Shown here one piece after another: positions 1 through 10,766 of a DNA stretch of 64,000 bases. The notes beneath the pieces are model-generated. The model was not told where the DNA came from and did no database searches. It saw only the letters and a program-made list of their open reading frames with translations. This stretch comes from Karalla daura. Lineage: Eukaryota > Chordata > Actinopteri > Chaetodontiformes > Leiognathidae. Both the position numbers and the translations under genes were made by a program. Numbering within the stretch: the first letter of the stretch is position 1; each line of letters starts with the position of its first letter. Location: the NCBI GenBank assembly GCA_029224185.1, contig JANZKI010000034.1, forward strand, positions 1,178,001-1,242,000, read 5' to 3'.

Positions 1-342
1 ACTGGGCCTACGATGAGGCTCGTCGTTTAAATTTCACAAGGCGCACGGGTTTATGGCCTGCCCCGCATGAGAGAGCACCAATGTTCCTACAAAACTGGAA
101 AAAAGAATTTGTCTGCTGCTTCGGGTGTGGCTGGGAGCAGCGTGAAAAGAGCGAAACGAGAGCTGATTTTAAAGCGATCCCGCATGTCGGCCCGGTGCTA
201 AGAAGAGATTGGACATGCCCAATGCTGAGGGGGCCCTTTCCCACTCTGCGATTCTCCCAGGGCCTGTGCCATCTGCTGGGGTGCATTGAAGCTGTACGCC
301 TCATCACTTTGTATTACCATGTCAGCAGAGGAGACATTGGAG

Positions 343-352
343 CAGGTACCTG
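343..352. other. 10-bp palindrome CAGGTACCTG with a KpnI site (representative)
   Basis: The palindrome contains GGTACC and is present in every monomer I inspected, at about +371. Cutting there would reduce the array to a ~771-bp ladder base. It consists of two inverted CAGGT half-sites, a core recognised by some zinc-finger repressors in animals, but nothing in the sequence shows such use. Confidence 0.75.
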
Positions 353-446
353 AGCACATGGTCGTCGAGAAGAGGTGCTGCTGAAAAGCCATACAACCTA
401 TTAGCGTGCAACTCGCTACACAAACACACCACAAGATTCTTCAATT

Positions 447-471
447 TTTGAAATGAAAATGAAGTTTCAAA
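447..471. other. Inverted repeat TTTGAAA / TTTCAAA, 11-nt spacer (representative)
   Basis: The 7-bp arms lie at 447-453 and 465-471, about 45 bp before the larger hairpin. They are well conserved among classes. The copy near 5076 reads 'attttttaaatg' and loses an arm, and the copy near 17422 has 'aagcttcaaag'. This is short and A+T-rich, so chance is a real alternative. Confidence 0.55.
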
Positions 472-515
472 GTCAAAGTATTGCAACGTTACGAATGTTT
501 GTTTGTGGAGTTCTG

Positions 516-543
516 TTTTTCCCATTCATTCTTATGGGAAAAA
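516..543. other. Hairpin with 10-bp stem, one per monomer (representative)
   Basis: TTTTTCCCAT (516-525) and ATGGGAAAAA (534-543) are perfect inverted repeats around an 8-nt loop. The element is present in every monomer at about +544 to +571. Class variants change it: 'aaagag' (C, D, E) and 'cttgtggg' (right domain) each turn a T-A pair into a T-G pair, and 'tttgtccc' (B and some H) introduces a G-A mismatch. It could extrude as a cruciform or fold in a transcript. It is followed directly by GCCAA-A-TTGGC at 544-554, overlapping the 8-bp palindrome TTGGCCAA at 550-557. Function is unknown. Confidence 0.8.
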
Positions 544-577
544 GCCAAATTGGCCAAGTGATAAACATTTGGCTCTA

Positions 578-642
578 TGGAGACTGCGCTTTCACCTATC
601 TGGAATATGAGCTCACTGTCACGCCATAGGGGACAGTCTCCA
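578..642. other. Inverted repeat TGGAGACTG / CAGTCTCCA, 47-nt spacer (representative)
   Basis: The 9-bp arms are at 578-586 and 634-642. Copies reading 'ggagacaacgc' or 'ggggagagtctcc' keep only 7 or 8 pairs. The private two-base change near 32950 removes the left arm. Together with the hairpin at 516-543 this makes the 515-695 interval of the monomer unusually rich in dyads. Confidence 0.6.
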
Positions 643-679
643 AAACGCCCTGACACGATTTGGTGTGTGTAGTATGAGA

Positions 680-693
680 ACTGTGGCCACAGT
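680..693. other. 14-bp perfect palindrome ACTGTGGCCACAGT (representative)
   Basis: The sequence reads identically on both strands and is kept in nearly all monomers at about +707 to +720. Eight copies lose one base and read 'gtgacacag' instead (16871, 20725, 29973, 33825, 38448, 39228, 43841, 46924), which destroys the dyad. Each of these lies directly upstream of an E-class monomer. A dimeric DNA-binding protein site is possible, but no known motif is claimed. Confidence 0.8.
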
Positions 694-1017
694 CGCGAGG
701 AGAAGTGTAACGTTTAACATTGATGGCAGTGGTGGGACAATGAATGGGGGCTTATGGAGAGAAAAGGCTGCACTGGGCCTACGATGAGGCTCGTCGTTTA
801 AATTTCACAAGGCGCACGGGTTTATGGCCTACCCCGCATGAGAGAGCACCAATGTTCCTACAAAACTGGAAAAAAGAATTTGTCTGCTGTTTAGGGTGTG
901 GCTGGGAGCAGTGTGAAAAGACCGAAACGAGAGCTGATTTTTAAGCGATCCTGCATGTCGGCCCGGTGCTAAGAAGAGATTGGGACATGCCCAATGCTGA
1001 GGGGGCCCTTTCAAACT

Positions 1018-1032
1018 CTGGGAGTCTCCCAG
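1018..1032. other. 15-bp odd palindrome CTGGGAG-T-CTCCCAG (representative)
   Basis: Seven-base arms flank one central base. It is intact in classes with 'caaactctggg' (C, D, E, F, many H and R) and broken in A and B copies, which read 'ctgcgagtctccc'. In the monomers at 56236 and 60862 only the central base changes (T to A, near 56515 and 61141), so symmetry is kept. Confidence 0.75.
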
Positions 1033-4000
1033 GGCCTGTGCCATCTGCTGGGGTGCATTGAAGCTGGACGCCTCATCACTTTGTATTACCATGTAAGCAG
1101 AGGAGACAATGGAGCAGGTACCTGAGCACATGGTCGTCGAGAAGAGGTGCTGCTGAAAAACCATACAACCTATCAGCGTGCAACTCGCTACACAAACACA
1201 CCACAAGATTCTTCAATTTTTGAAATGAAAATGAAGTTTCAAAGTCAAAGTATGGCAACGTTGCGAATGTTTGTTTGTGGAGTTCTGTTTGTCCCATTCA
1301 TTCTTATGGGAAAAAGCCAAATTGGCCAAGTGATAAACATTTGGCTGTATGGAGACTGCGCTTTCACCTATCTGGAATATGAGCTAACTGTCACGCCGTC
1401 GGGGACAGTCTCCAGAACGCCCTGACACGATTTGATGTGTGTAGTATGAGAACTATGGCCACAGTCGCGAGGAGTAGTGTAATGTTTAACATTGATGGCA
1501 GTGGTGGGACAATGAATGGGGGCTTATGGAAAGAAAAGGCTGCACTGGGCCTACGATGAGGCTCGTCGTTTAAATTTCACAAGGCGCACGGGTTTATGGC
1601 CTGCCCCGCATGAGAGAGCACCAATGTTCCTACAAAACTGGAAAAAAGAATTTGTCTGCTGCTTCGGGTGTGGCTGGGAGCAGCGTGAAAAGAGCGAAAC
1701 GAGAGCTGATTTTAAAGCGATCCCGCATGTCGGCCCGGTGCTAAGAAGAGATTGGACATGCCCAATGCTGAGGGGGCCCTTTCCCACTCTGCGATTCTCC
1801 CAGGGCCTGTGCCATCTGCTGGGGTGCATTGAAGCTGTACGCCTCATCACTTTGTATTACCATGTCAGCAGAGGAGACATTGGAGCAGGTACCTGAGCAC
1901 ATGGTGGTCGAGAAGAGGTGCTGCTGAAAAGCCATACAACCTATTAGCGTGCAACTCGCTACACAAACACACCACAAGATTCTTAAATTTTTGAAATGAA
2001 AATGAAGTTTCAAAGTCAAAGTATTGCAACGTTACGAATGTTTGTTTGTGGAGTTCTGTTTTTCCCATTCATTCTTATGGGAAAAAGCCAAATTGGCCAA
2101 GTGATAAACATTTGGCTCTATGGAGACTGCGCTTTCACCTATCTGGAATATGAGCTCACTGTCACGCCATAGGGGACAGTCTCCAGAACGCCCTGACACG
2201 ATTTGGTGTGTGTAGTATGAGAACTGTGGCCACAGTCGCGAGGAGTAGTGTAACGTTTAACATTGATGGCAGTGGTGGGACAATGAATGGGGCTTATGGA
2301 GAGAAAAGGCTGCACTGGGCCTACGATGAGGCTCGTCGTTTAAATTTCACAAGGCGCACGGGTTTATGGCCTACCCCGCATGAGAGAGCACCAATGTTCC
2401 TACAAAACTGGAAAAAAGAATTTGTCTGCTGCTTAGGGTGTGGCTGGGAGCAGTGTGAAAAGACCGAAACGAGAGCTGATTTTTAAGCGATCCTGCATGT
2501 CGGCCCGGTGCTAAGAAGAGATTGGGACATGCCCAATGCTGAGGGGGCCCTTTCAAACTCTGGGAGTCTCCCAGGGCCTGTGCCATCTGCTGGGGTGCAT
2601 TGAAGCTGGACGCCTCATCACTTTGTATTACCATGTAAGCAGAGGAGACAATGGAGCAGGTACCTGAGCACATGGTCGTCGAGAAGAGGTGCTGCTGAAA
2701 AACCATACAACCTATCAGCGTGCAACTCGCTACACAAACACACCACAAGATTCTTCAATTTTTGAAATGAAAATGAAGTTTCAAAGTCAAAGTATGGCAA
2801 CGTTGCGAATGTTTGTTTGTGGAGTTCTGTTTTTCCCATTCATTCTTATGGGAAAAAGCCAAATTGGCCAAGTGATAAACATTTGGCTCTATGGAGACTG
2901 CAATTTCACCTATCTGGAATATTAGCTAACTGTCACGCCGTCGGGGACAATCTCCAGAACGCCCTGACACAATTTGATGTGTGTAGTATGAGAACTGTGG
3001 CCACAGTCGCGAGGAGTAGTGTAATGTTTAACATTGATGGCAGTGGTGGGACAATGAATGGGGGCTTATGGAAAGAAAAGGCTGCACTGGGCCTACGATG
3101 AGGCTCGTCGTTTAAATTTCACAAGGCGCACGGGTTTATGGCCTGCCCCGCATGAGAGAGCACCAATGTTCCTACAAAACTGGAAAAAAGAATTTGTCTG
3201 CTGCTTCGGGTGTGGCTGGGAGCAGCGTGAAAAGAGCGAAACGAGAGCTGATTTTTAAGCGATCCCGCATGTCGGCCCGGTGCTAAGAAGAGATTGGACA
3301 TGCCCAATGCTGAGGGGGCCCTTTCCCACTCTGCGAGTCTCCCAGGGCCTGTGCCATCTGCTGGGGTGCATTGAAGCTGTACGCCTCATCACTTTGTATT
3401 ACCATGTCAGCAGAGGAGACATTGGAGCAGGTACCTGAGCACATGGTCGTCGAGAAGAGGTGCTGCTGAAAAACCATACAACCTATTAGCGTGCAACTCG
3501 CTACACAAACACACCACAAGATTCTTCAATTTTTGAAATGAAAATGAAGTTTCAAAGTCAAAGTATTGCAACGTTGCGAATGTTTGTTTGTGGAGTTCTG
3601 TTTTTCCCATTCATTCTTATGGGAAAAAGCCAAATTGGCCAAGTGATAAACATTTGGCTCTATGGAGACAACGCTTTCACCAATCTGGAGCATGAGCTAA
3701 CTGTCAAGCCGTAGGGGACAGTCTCCAGAATGCCCTGACACGATTTGGTGTGTGTAGTATGAGAACTGTGGCCACAGTCGCGAGGAGTAGTGTAACGTTT
3801 AACATTAATGGCAGTGGTGGGACAATGAATGGGGGCTTATGGAGATAAAAGGCTGCACTGGGCCTACGATGAGGCTCGTCGTTTAAATTTCACAAGGCGC
3901 ACGGGTTTATGGCCTGCCCCGCATGAGAGAGCACCAATGTTCCTACAAAACTGGAAAAAAGAATTTGTCTGCTGCTTAGGGTGTGGCTGGGAGCAGCGTG

Positions 4001-6912
4001 AAAAGAGCGAAACGAGAGCTGATTTTTAAGCGATCCCGCATGTCGGCCCGGTGCTAAGAAGAGATTGGACATGCCCAATGCTGAGGGGGCCCTTTCAAAC
4101 TCTGGGAGTCTCCCAGGGCCTGTGCCATCTGCTGGGGTGCATTGAAGCTGGACGCCTCATCACTTTGTATTACCATGTCAGCAGAGGAGACAATGGAGCA
4201 GGTACCTGAGCACATGGTCGTCGAGAAGAGGTTCTGCTGAAAAACCATACAATCTATCAGCGTGCAACTCGCTACACAAACACACCACAAGATTCTTCAA
4301 TTTTTGAAATGAAAATGAAGTTTCAAAGCCAAAGTATGGCAACGTTGCGAATGTTTGTTTGTGGAGTTCTGTTTTTCCCATTCATTCTCAAGGGAAAGAG
4401 CCTAATTGGCCAAGTGATAAACATTTGGCTCTATGGAGACTGCGCTTTCACTTTTCTGGAATATGAGCTCACTGTCACGCCGTCGGGGACAGTCTCCAAA
4501 ACGCCCTGACACGATTTGGTGTGTGTAGTATGAGAACTGTGGCCACAGTCGCGAGGAGAAGTGTAACGTTTAACATTGATGGCAGTGGTGGGACAATGAA
4601 TGGGGGCTTATGGAGAGAAAAGGCTGCACTGGGCCTACGATGAGGCTCGTCGTTTAAATTTCACAAGGCGCACGGGTTTATGGCCTACCCCGCATGAGAG
4701 AGCACCAATGTTCCTACAAAACTGGAAAAAAGAATTTGTCTGCTGTTTAGGGTGTGGCTGGGAGCAGTGTGAAAAGACCGAAACGAGAGCTGATTTTTAA
4801 GCGATCCTGCATGTCGGCCCGGTGCTAAGAAGAGATTGGGACATGCCCAATGCTGAGGGGGCCCTTTCAAACTCTGGGAGTCTCCCAGGGCCTGTGCCAT
4901 CTGCTGGGGTGCATTGAAGCTGGACGCCTCATCACTTTGTATTACCATGTAAGCAGAGGAGACAATGGAGCAGGTACCTGAGCACATGGTCGTCGAGAAG
5001 AGGTGCTGCTGAAAAACCATACAACCTATCAGCGTGCAACTCGCTACACAAACACACCACAAGATTCTTCAATTTTTTAAATGAAAATGAAGTTTCAAAG
5101 TCAAAGTATGGCAACGTTGCGAATGTTTGTTTGTGGAGTTCTGTTTGTCCCATTCATTCTTATGGGAAAAAGCCAAATTGGCCAAGTGATAAACATTTGG
5201 CTGTATGGAGACTGCGCTTTCACCTATCTGGAATATGAGCTAACTGTCACGCCGTCGGGGACAGTCTCCAGAACGCCCTGACACGATTTGATGTGTGTAG
5301 TATGAGAACTATGGCCACAGTCGCGAGGAGTAGTGTAATGTTTAACATTGATGGCAGTGGTGGGACAATGAATGGGGGCTTATGGAAAGAAAAGGCTGCA
5401 CTGGGCCTACGATGAGGCTCGTCGTTTAAATTTCACAAGGCGCACGGGTTTATGGCCTGCCCCGCATGAGAGAGCACCAATGTTCCTACAAAACTGGAAA
5501 AAAGAATTTGTCTGCTGCTTCGGGTGTGGCTGGGAGCAGCGTGAAAAGAGCGAAACGAGAGCTGATTTTAAAGCGATCCCGCATGTCGGCCCGGTGCTAA
5601 GAAGAGATTGGACATGCCCAATGCTGAGGGGGCCCTTTCCCACTCTGCGATTCTCCCAGGGCCTGTGCCATCTGCTGGGGTGCATTGAAGCTGTACGCCT
5701 CATCACTTTGTATTACCATGTCAGCAGAGGAGACATTGGAGCAGGTACCTGAGCACATGGTCGTCGAGAAGAGGTGCTGCTGAAAAGCCATACAACCTAT
5801 TAGCGTGCAACTCGCTACACAAACACACCACAAGATTCTTCAATTTTTGAAATGAAAATGAAGTTTCAAAGTCAAAGTATTGCAACGTTACGAATGTTTG
5901 TTTGTGGAGTTCTGTTTTTCCCATTCATTCTTATGGGAAAAAGCCAAATTGGCCAAGTGATAAACATTTGGCTCTATGGAGACTGCGCTTTCACCTATCT
6001 GGAATATGAGCTCACTGTCACGCCATAGGGGACAGTCTCCAAAACGCCCTGACACGATTTGGTGTGTGTAGTATGAGAACTGTGGCCACAGTCGCGAGGA
6101 GTAGTGTAACGTTTAACATTGATGGCAGTGGTGGGACAATGAATGGGGCTTATGGAGAGAAAAGGCTGCACTGGGCCTACGATGAGGCTCGTCGTTTAAA
6201 TTTCACAAGGCGCACGGGTTTATGGCCTGCCCCGCATGAGAGAGCACCAATGTTCCTACAAAACTGGAAAAAATAATTTGTGTACTGCTTAGGGTGTGGC
6301 TGGGAGCAGCGTGAAAAGAGCGAAACGAGAGCTGATTTTTAAGCGATCCCGCATGTCGGCCCTGTGCAAAGAAGAGATTGGACATGCCCAATGCTGACGG
6401 GGCCCTTTCAAACTCTGGGAGTCTCCCAGGGCCTGTGCCATCTGCTGGGGTGCATTGAAGCTGGACGCCTCATCACTTTGTATTACCATGTCAGCAGAGG
6501 AGACAATGGAGCAGGTACCTGAGCACATGGTCGTTGAGAAGAGGTTCTGCTGAAAAACCATACAATCTATCAGCGTGCAACTCGCTACACAAACACACCA
6601 CAAGATTCTTCAATTTTTGAAATGAAAATGAAGTTTCAAAGCCAAAGTATGGCAACGTTGCGAATGTTTGTTTGTGGAGTTCTGTTTTTCCCATTCATTC
6701 TTATGGGAAAGAGCCAAATTGGCCAAGTGATAAACATTTGGCTCTATGGAGACTGCGCTTTCACCTATCTGGAATACGAGCTCACTGTCACGCCGTAGGG
6801 GAGAGTCTCCAGAATGCCCTGACACGACTTAATGTGTGTAGTATGAGAACTGTGGCCACAGTCGCGAGGAGCAGTGTAATGTTTAACATTGATGGCAGTG
6901 GTGGGACAATGA

Positions 6913-9900
6913 ATGGGGGCTTATGGAAAGAAAAGGCTGCACTGGGCCTATGATGAGGCTCGTCGTTTAAATTTCACAAGGCGCACGGGTTTATGGCCTG
7001 CCCCGCATGAGAGAGCAAAAATGTTCCTACAAAACTGGAAAAAAGAATTTGTCTGCTGCTTAGGGTGAGGCTGGGAGCAGCGTGAAAAGAGCGAAACGAG
7101 AGCTGATTTTTAAGCGATCCCGCATGTCGCACGGGGCTATGAAGGGATTGGACATGCCCAATGCTGAGGGGGCCCTTTCCCACTCTGCGAGTCTCCCGGG
7201 GACTGTGCCATCTGCTGGGGTGCATTGAAGCTGGACGCCTCATCACTTTCTATGACCACGTGAGCAGAGGAGACATTGGAGCAGGTACCTGAGCACATGG
7301 TTGTCGAGAAATGGTGCTGCTGAAAAACCATACAACCTATCAGCGTGCAACTCGCTACACAAACACACCACAAGATTCTTTAATTTTTGAAATGAAAATG
7401 ATGTTTCAAAGTCAAAGTATGGCAACGTTGCGAATGTTTGTTTGTGGAGTTCTGTTTGTCCCATTCATTCTTATGGGAAAAAGCCAAATTGGCCAAGTGA
7501 TAAACATTTGGCTCTATGGAGACTGCGCTTTCACCTATCTGGAATATGAGCTAACTGTCACGCCGTCGGGGACAGTCTCCAGAACGCCCTGACACGATTT
7601 GATGTGTGTAGTATGAGAACTGTGGCCACAGTCGCGAGGAGTAGTGTAATGTTTAACATTGATGGCAGTGGTGGGACAATGAATGGGGGCTTATGGAAAG
7701 AAAAGGCTGCACTGGGCCTACGATGAGGCTCGTCGTTTAAATTTCACAAGGCGCACGGGTTTATGGCCTGCCCCGCATGAGAGAGCACCAATGTTCCTAC
7801 AAAACTGGAAAAAAGAATTTGTCTGCTGCTTCGGGTGTGGCTGGGACCAGCGTGAAAAGAGCGAAACGAGAGCTGATTTTTAAGCGATCCCGCATGTCGG
7901 CCCGGTGCTAAGAAGAGATTGGACATGCCCAATGCTGAGGGGGCCCTTTCCCACTCTGCGAGTCTCCCAGGGCCTGTGCCATCTGCTGGGGTGCATTGAA
8001 GCTGTACGCCTCATCACTTTGTATTACCATGTCAGCAGAGGAGACATTGGAGCAGGTACCTGAGCACATGGTCGTCGAGAAGAGGTGCTGCTGAAAAACC
8101 ATACAACCTATTAGCGTGCAACTCGCTACACAAACACACCACAAGATTCTTCAATTTTTGAAATGAAAATGAAGTTTCAAAGTCAAAGTATGGCAACGTT
8201 GCGAATGTTTGTTTGTGGAGTTCTGTTTTTCCCATTCATTCTTATGGGAAAAAGCCAAATTGGCCAAGTGATAAACATTTGGCTCTATGGAGACAACGCT
8301 TTCACCAATCTGGAGCATGAGCTAACTGTCAAGCCGTAGGGGACAGTCTCCAGAAGGCCCTGACACGATTTGGTGTGTGTACTATGAGAACTGTGGCCAC
8401 AGTCGCGAGGAGTAGTGTAACGTTTAACATTAATGGCAGTGGTGGGACAATGAATGGGGGCTTATGGAGATAAAAGGCTGCACTGGGCCTACGATGAGGC
8501 TCGTCGTTTAAATTTCACAAGGCGCACGGGTTTATGGCCTGCCCCGCATGAGAGAGCACCAATGTTCCTACAAAACTGGAAAAAAGAATTTGTCTGCTGC
8601 TCAGGGTGTGGCTGGGAGCAGCGTGAAAAGAGCGAAACGAGAGCTGATTTTTAAGCGATCCCGCATGTCGGCCCTGTGCAAAGAAGAGATTGGACATGCC
8701 CAATGCTGACGGGGCCCTTTCAAACTCTGGGAGTCTCCCAGGGCCTGTGCCATCTGCTGGGGTGCATTGAAGCTGGACGCCTCATCACTTTGTATTACCA
8801 TGTCAGCAGAGGAGACAATGGAGCAGGTACCTGAGCACATGGTCGTCGAGAAGAGGTTCTGCTGAAAAACCATACAATCTATCAGCGTGCAACTCGCTAC
8901 ACAAACACACCACAAGATTCTTCAATTTTTGAAATGAAAATGAAGTTTCAAAGCCAAAGTATGGCAACGTTACGAATGTTTGTTTGTGGAGTTCTGTTTT
9001 TCCCATTCATTCTTATGGGAAAGAGCCAAATTGGCCAAGTGATAAACATTTGGCTCTATGGAGACAACGCTTTCACCAATCTGGAGCATGAGCTAACTGT
9101 CAAGCCGTAGGGGACAGTCTCCAGAATGCCCTGACACGATTTGGTGTGTGTAGTATGAGAACTGTGGCCACAGTCGCGAGGAGTAGTGTAACGTTTAACA
9201 TTGATGGCAGTGGTGGGACAATGAATGGGGGCTTATGGAGATAAAAGGCTGCACTGGGCCTACGATGAGGCTCGTCGTTTACATTTCACAAGGCGCACGG
9301 GTTTATGGCCTGCCCCGCATGAGAGAGCACCAATGTTCCTACAAAACTGGAAAAAAGAATTTGTCTGCTGCTCAGGGTGTGGCTGGGAGCAGCGTGAAAA
9401 GAGCGAAACGAGAGCTGATTTTTAAGCGATCCCGCATGTCGGCCCTGTGCAAAGAAGAGATTGGACATGCCCAATGCTGACGGGGCCCTTTCAAACTCTG
9501 GGAGTCTCCCAGGGCCTGTGCCATCTGCTGGGGTGCATTGAAGCTGGACGCCTCATCACTTTGTATTACCATGTCAGCAGAGGAGACAATGGAGCAGGTA
9601 CCTGAGCACATGGTCGTCGAGAAGAGGTTCTGCTGAAAAACCATACAATCTATCAGCGTGCAACTCGCTAAACAAACACACCACAAGATTCTTCAATTTT
9701 TGAAATGAAAATGAAGTTTCAAAGCCAAAGTATGGCAACGTTACGAATGTTTGTTTGTGGAGTTCTGTTTTTCCCATTCATTCTTATGGGAAAGAGCCTA
9801 ATTGGCCAAGTGATCAACATTTGGCTCTATGGAGACTGCGCTTTCACCTATCTGGAATATGAGCTCACTGTCACGCCGTAGGGGACAGTCTCCAGAACGC

Positions 9901-10766
9901 CCTGACACGACTTGATGTGTGTAGTATGAGAACTGTGGCCACAGTCGCGAGGAGCAGTGTAATGTTTAACATTGATGGCAGTGGTGGGACAATGAATGGG
10001 GGCTTATGGAAAGAAAAGGCTGCACTGGCCCTACGATGAGGCTCGTCGTTTAAATTTCACAAGGCGCACGGGTTTATGGCCTGCCCCGCATGAGAGAGCA
10101 AAAATGTTCCTACAAAACTGGAAAAAAGAATTTGTCTGCTGCTCAGGGTGTGGCTGGGAGCAGCGTGAAAAGAGCGAAACGAGAGCTGATTTTTAAGCGA
10201 TCCCGCATGTCGGCCCTGTGCAAAGAAGAGATAGGACATGCCCAATGCTGACGGGGCCCTTTCAAACTCTGGGAGTCTCCCAGGGCCTGTGCCATCTGCT
10301 GGGGTGCATTGAAGCTGGACGCCTCATCACCTTGTATTACCATGTCAGCAGAGGAGACAATGGAGCAGGTACCTGAGCACATGGTCGTCGAGAAGAGGTT
10401 CTGCTGAAAAACCATACAATCTATCAGCGTGCAACTCGCTACACAAACACACCACAAGATTCTTCAATTTTTGAAATGAAAATGAAGTTTCAAAGCCAAA
10501 GTATGGCAACGTTACGAATGTTTGTTTGTGGAGTTCTGTTTTTCCCATTCATTCTTATGGGAAAGAGCCTAATTGGCCAAGTGATAAACATTTGGCTCTA
10601 TGGAGACTGCGCTTTCACCAATCTGGAATATGAGCTCACTGTCACGCCGTAGGGGACAGTCTCCAGAACGCCCTGACACGACTTGATGTGTGTAGTATGA
10701 GAACTGTGGCCACAGTCGCGAGGAGCAGTGTAATGTTTAACATTGATGGCAGTGGTGGGACAATGA
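6913..10766 (+). repeat. Central higher-order unit 1: B-A-D-D-D (5 monomers)
   Basis: Monomer starts are 6913 (B), 7683 (A), 8454 (D), 9225 (D) and 9996 (D-like, with 'gagagcaaaaatg'). The B monomer is 770 bp and follows a G monomer. Together with the preceding G copy it is nearly identical to the G-B pair at 13078-14618 (offset 6,936 bp) and to that at 23867-25407. The A monomer carries two private variants, 'gctgggaccagcg' and 'gtgtgtactatgag', which recur only in the A copy at 25408. This ties the unit to a block 17,725 bp downstream. Three D monomers in a row (8454, 9225, 9996) occur only here. Confidence 0.82.
8454..9224 (+). repeat. Reference 771-bp monomer (class D)
   Basis: This is a typical full-length copy useful as a reference. 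Landmarks in order: the 'atgggggcttatgg' phase start; 'gaggctcgtcgtttaaatttc' around +40 to +65; an A-tract pair (A4 then A6, about 9-10 bp apart) near +120; the class-diagnostic 'ctcaggg' and 'ctgtgcaaag' blocks between about +145 and +235; an odd palindrome in 'ctgggagtctcccag' near +275; the GGTACC palindrome near +370; a 7-bp inverted repeat near +475; a 10-bp-class hairpin at +544 to +571; and the 14-bp palindrome around +707. By my count it holds about 26 CpG dinucleotides, roughly half of what its base composition would predict. No internal sub-repeat larger than about 6 bp (CAAAGT twice in related copies) was found, so the 771-bp unit is not itself an obvious multimer of a shorter satellite. 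Confidence 0.9.

Larger units (their letters stand above)
1..6912 (+). repeat. Left satellite domain: A/H dimers and a 5-monomer unit
   Basis: Monomers here start at (partial) 1, 744, 1516, 2287, 3058, 3829, 4600, 5372 and 6143, with classes A, H, A, H, A, C-like, H, A, G. The A-H pair (about 1,542 bp) occurs twice in a row at the left edge. The stretch from about 0.66 to 2.37 kb is repeated almost exactly at about 4.51 to 6.22 kb, an offset of 3,856 bp or five monomers. Shared private variants support this: 'ggagaagtg' at both upstream junctions, the extra G in 'attgggacatg', 'ttggctgtatgg', and a four-G 'aatggggctt' in the monomers at 2287 and 6143. The G monomer at 6143 is chimeric: its first ~100 bp match the copy at 2287, and the rest matches the G copies at 13078 and 23867. 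It therefore marks the transition into the central domain. Confidence 0.85.

Noticed and set aside
119..135. CENP-B-box-like match in class A monomers ('cttcgggtgtggctggg')
   Set aside because: Only seven of the nine core positions fit the known consensus, and TTCG becomes TTAG in most classes. At 7 of 9 about two such matches per 771-bp unit are expected by chance counting both strands.
466..480. Tandem CAAAGT (two copies in 'tttcaaagtcaaagt') as a transcription-factor site
   Set aside because: The motif is short and degenerate, and many copies read 'aagccaaag', which breaks it. Chance occurrence is likely.
322..525. Minus-strand 67-codon open frame (begins MGKTELHKQTF) present in almost every monomer
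   Set aside because: It recurs because the monomer recurs. Most class differences in it change the amino acid (A/V at residue 12, Q/P at 15, D/G at 18, N/D and A/E further on), with no sign of purifying selection. It has no recognisable domain.
720..760. G-rich run 'gatggcagtggtgggacaatgaatggggg' as a G-quadruplex
   Set aside because: There are only two runs of three or more G with short GG pairs between, so at best a weak two-layer structure is possible.
725..800. Possible RNA polymerase III internal promoter: 'tggcagtggtgg' as an A box and 'ggctcgtcg' as a B box
   Set aside because: Each box has two or more mismatches at conserved positions and no tRNA-like fold surrounds them, so a tRNA-derived origin is not supported.
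891..897. TTAGGG inside 'tgtttagggtg' and 'gcttagggtg'
   Set aside because: There is a single hexamer per monomer in some classes, with no tandem run, so it is not telomeric repeat.
744..944. Plus-strand 66-codon open frame (begins MGAYG) and its 126-codon version in copies with 'gattttaaagcg'
   Set aside because: It is truncated in G copies ('aaaaataattt'), in B, E and F copies ('gtgaggctgg'), and in R copies with 'gttgaaattt'. Length depends on single-base class variants, and no family similarity is recognised.
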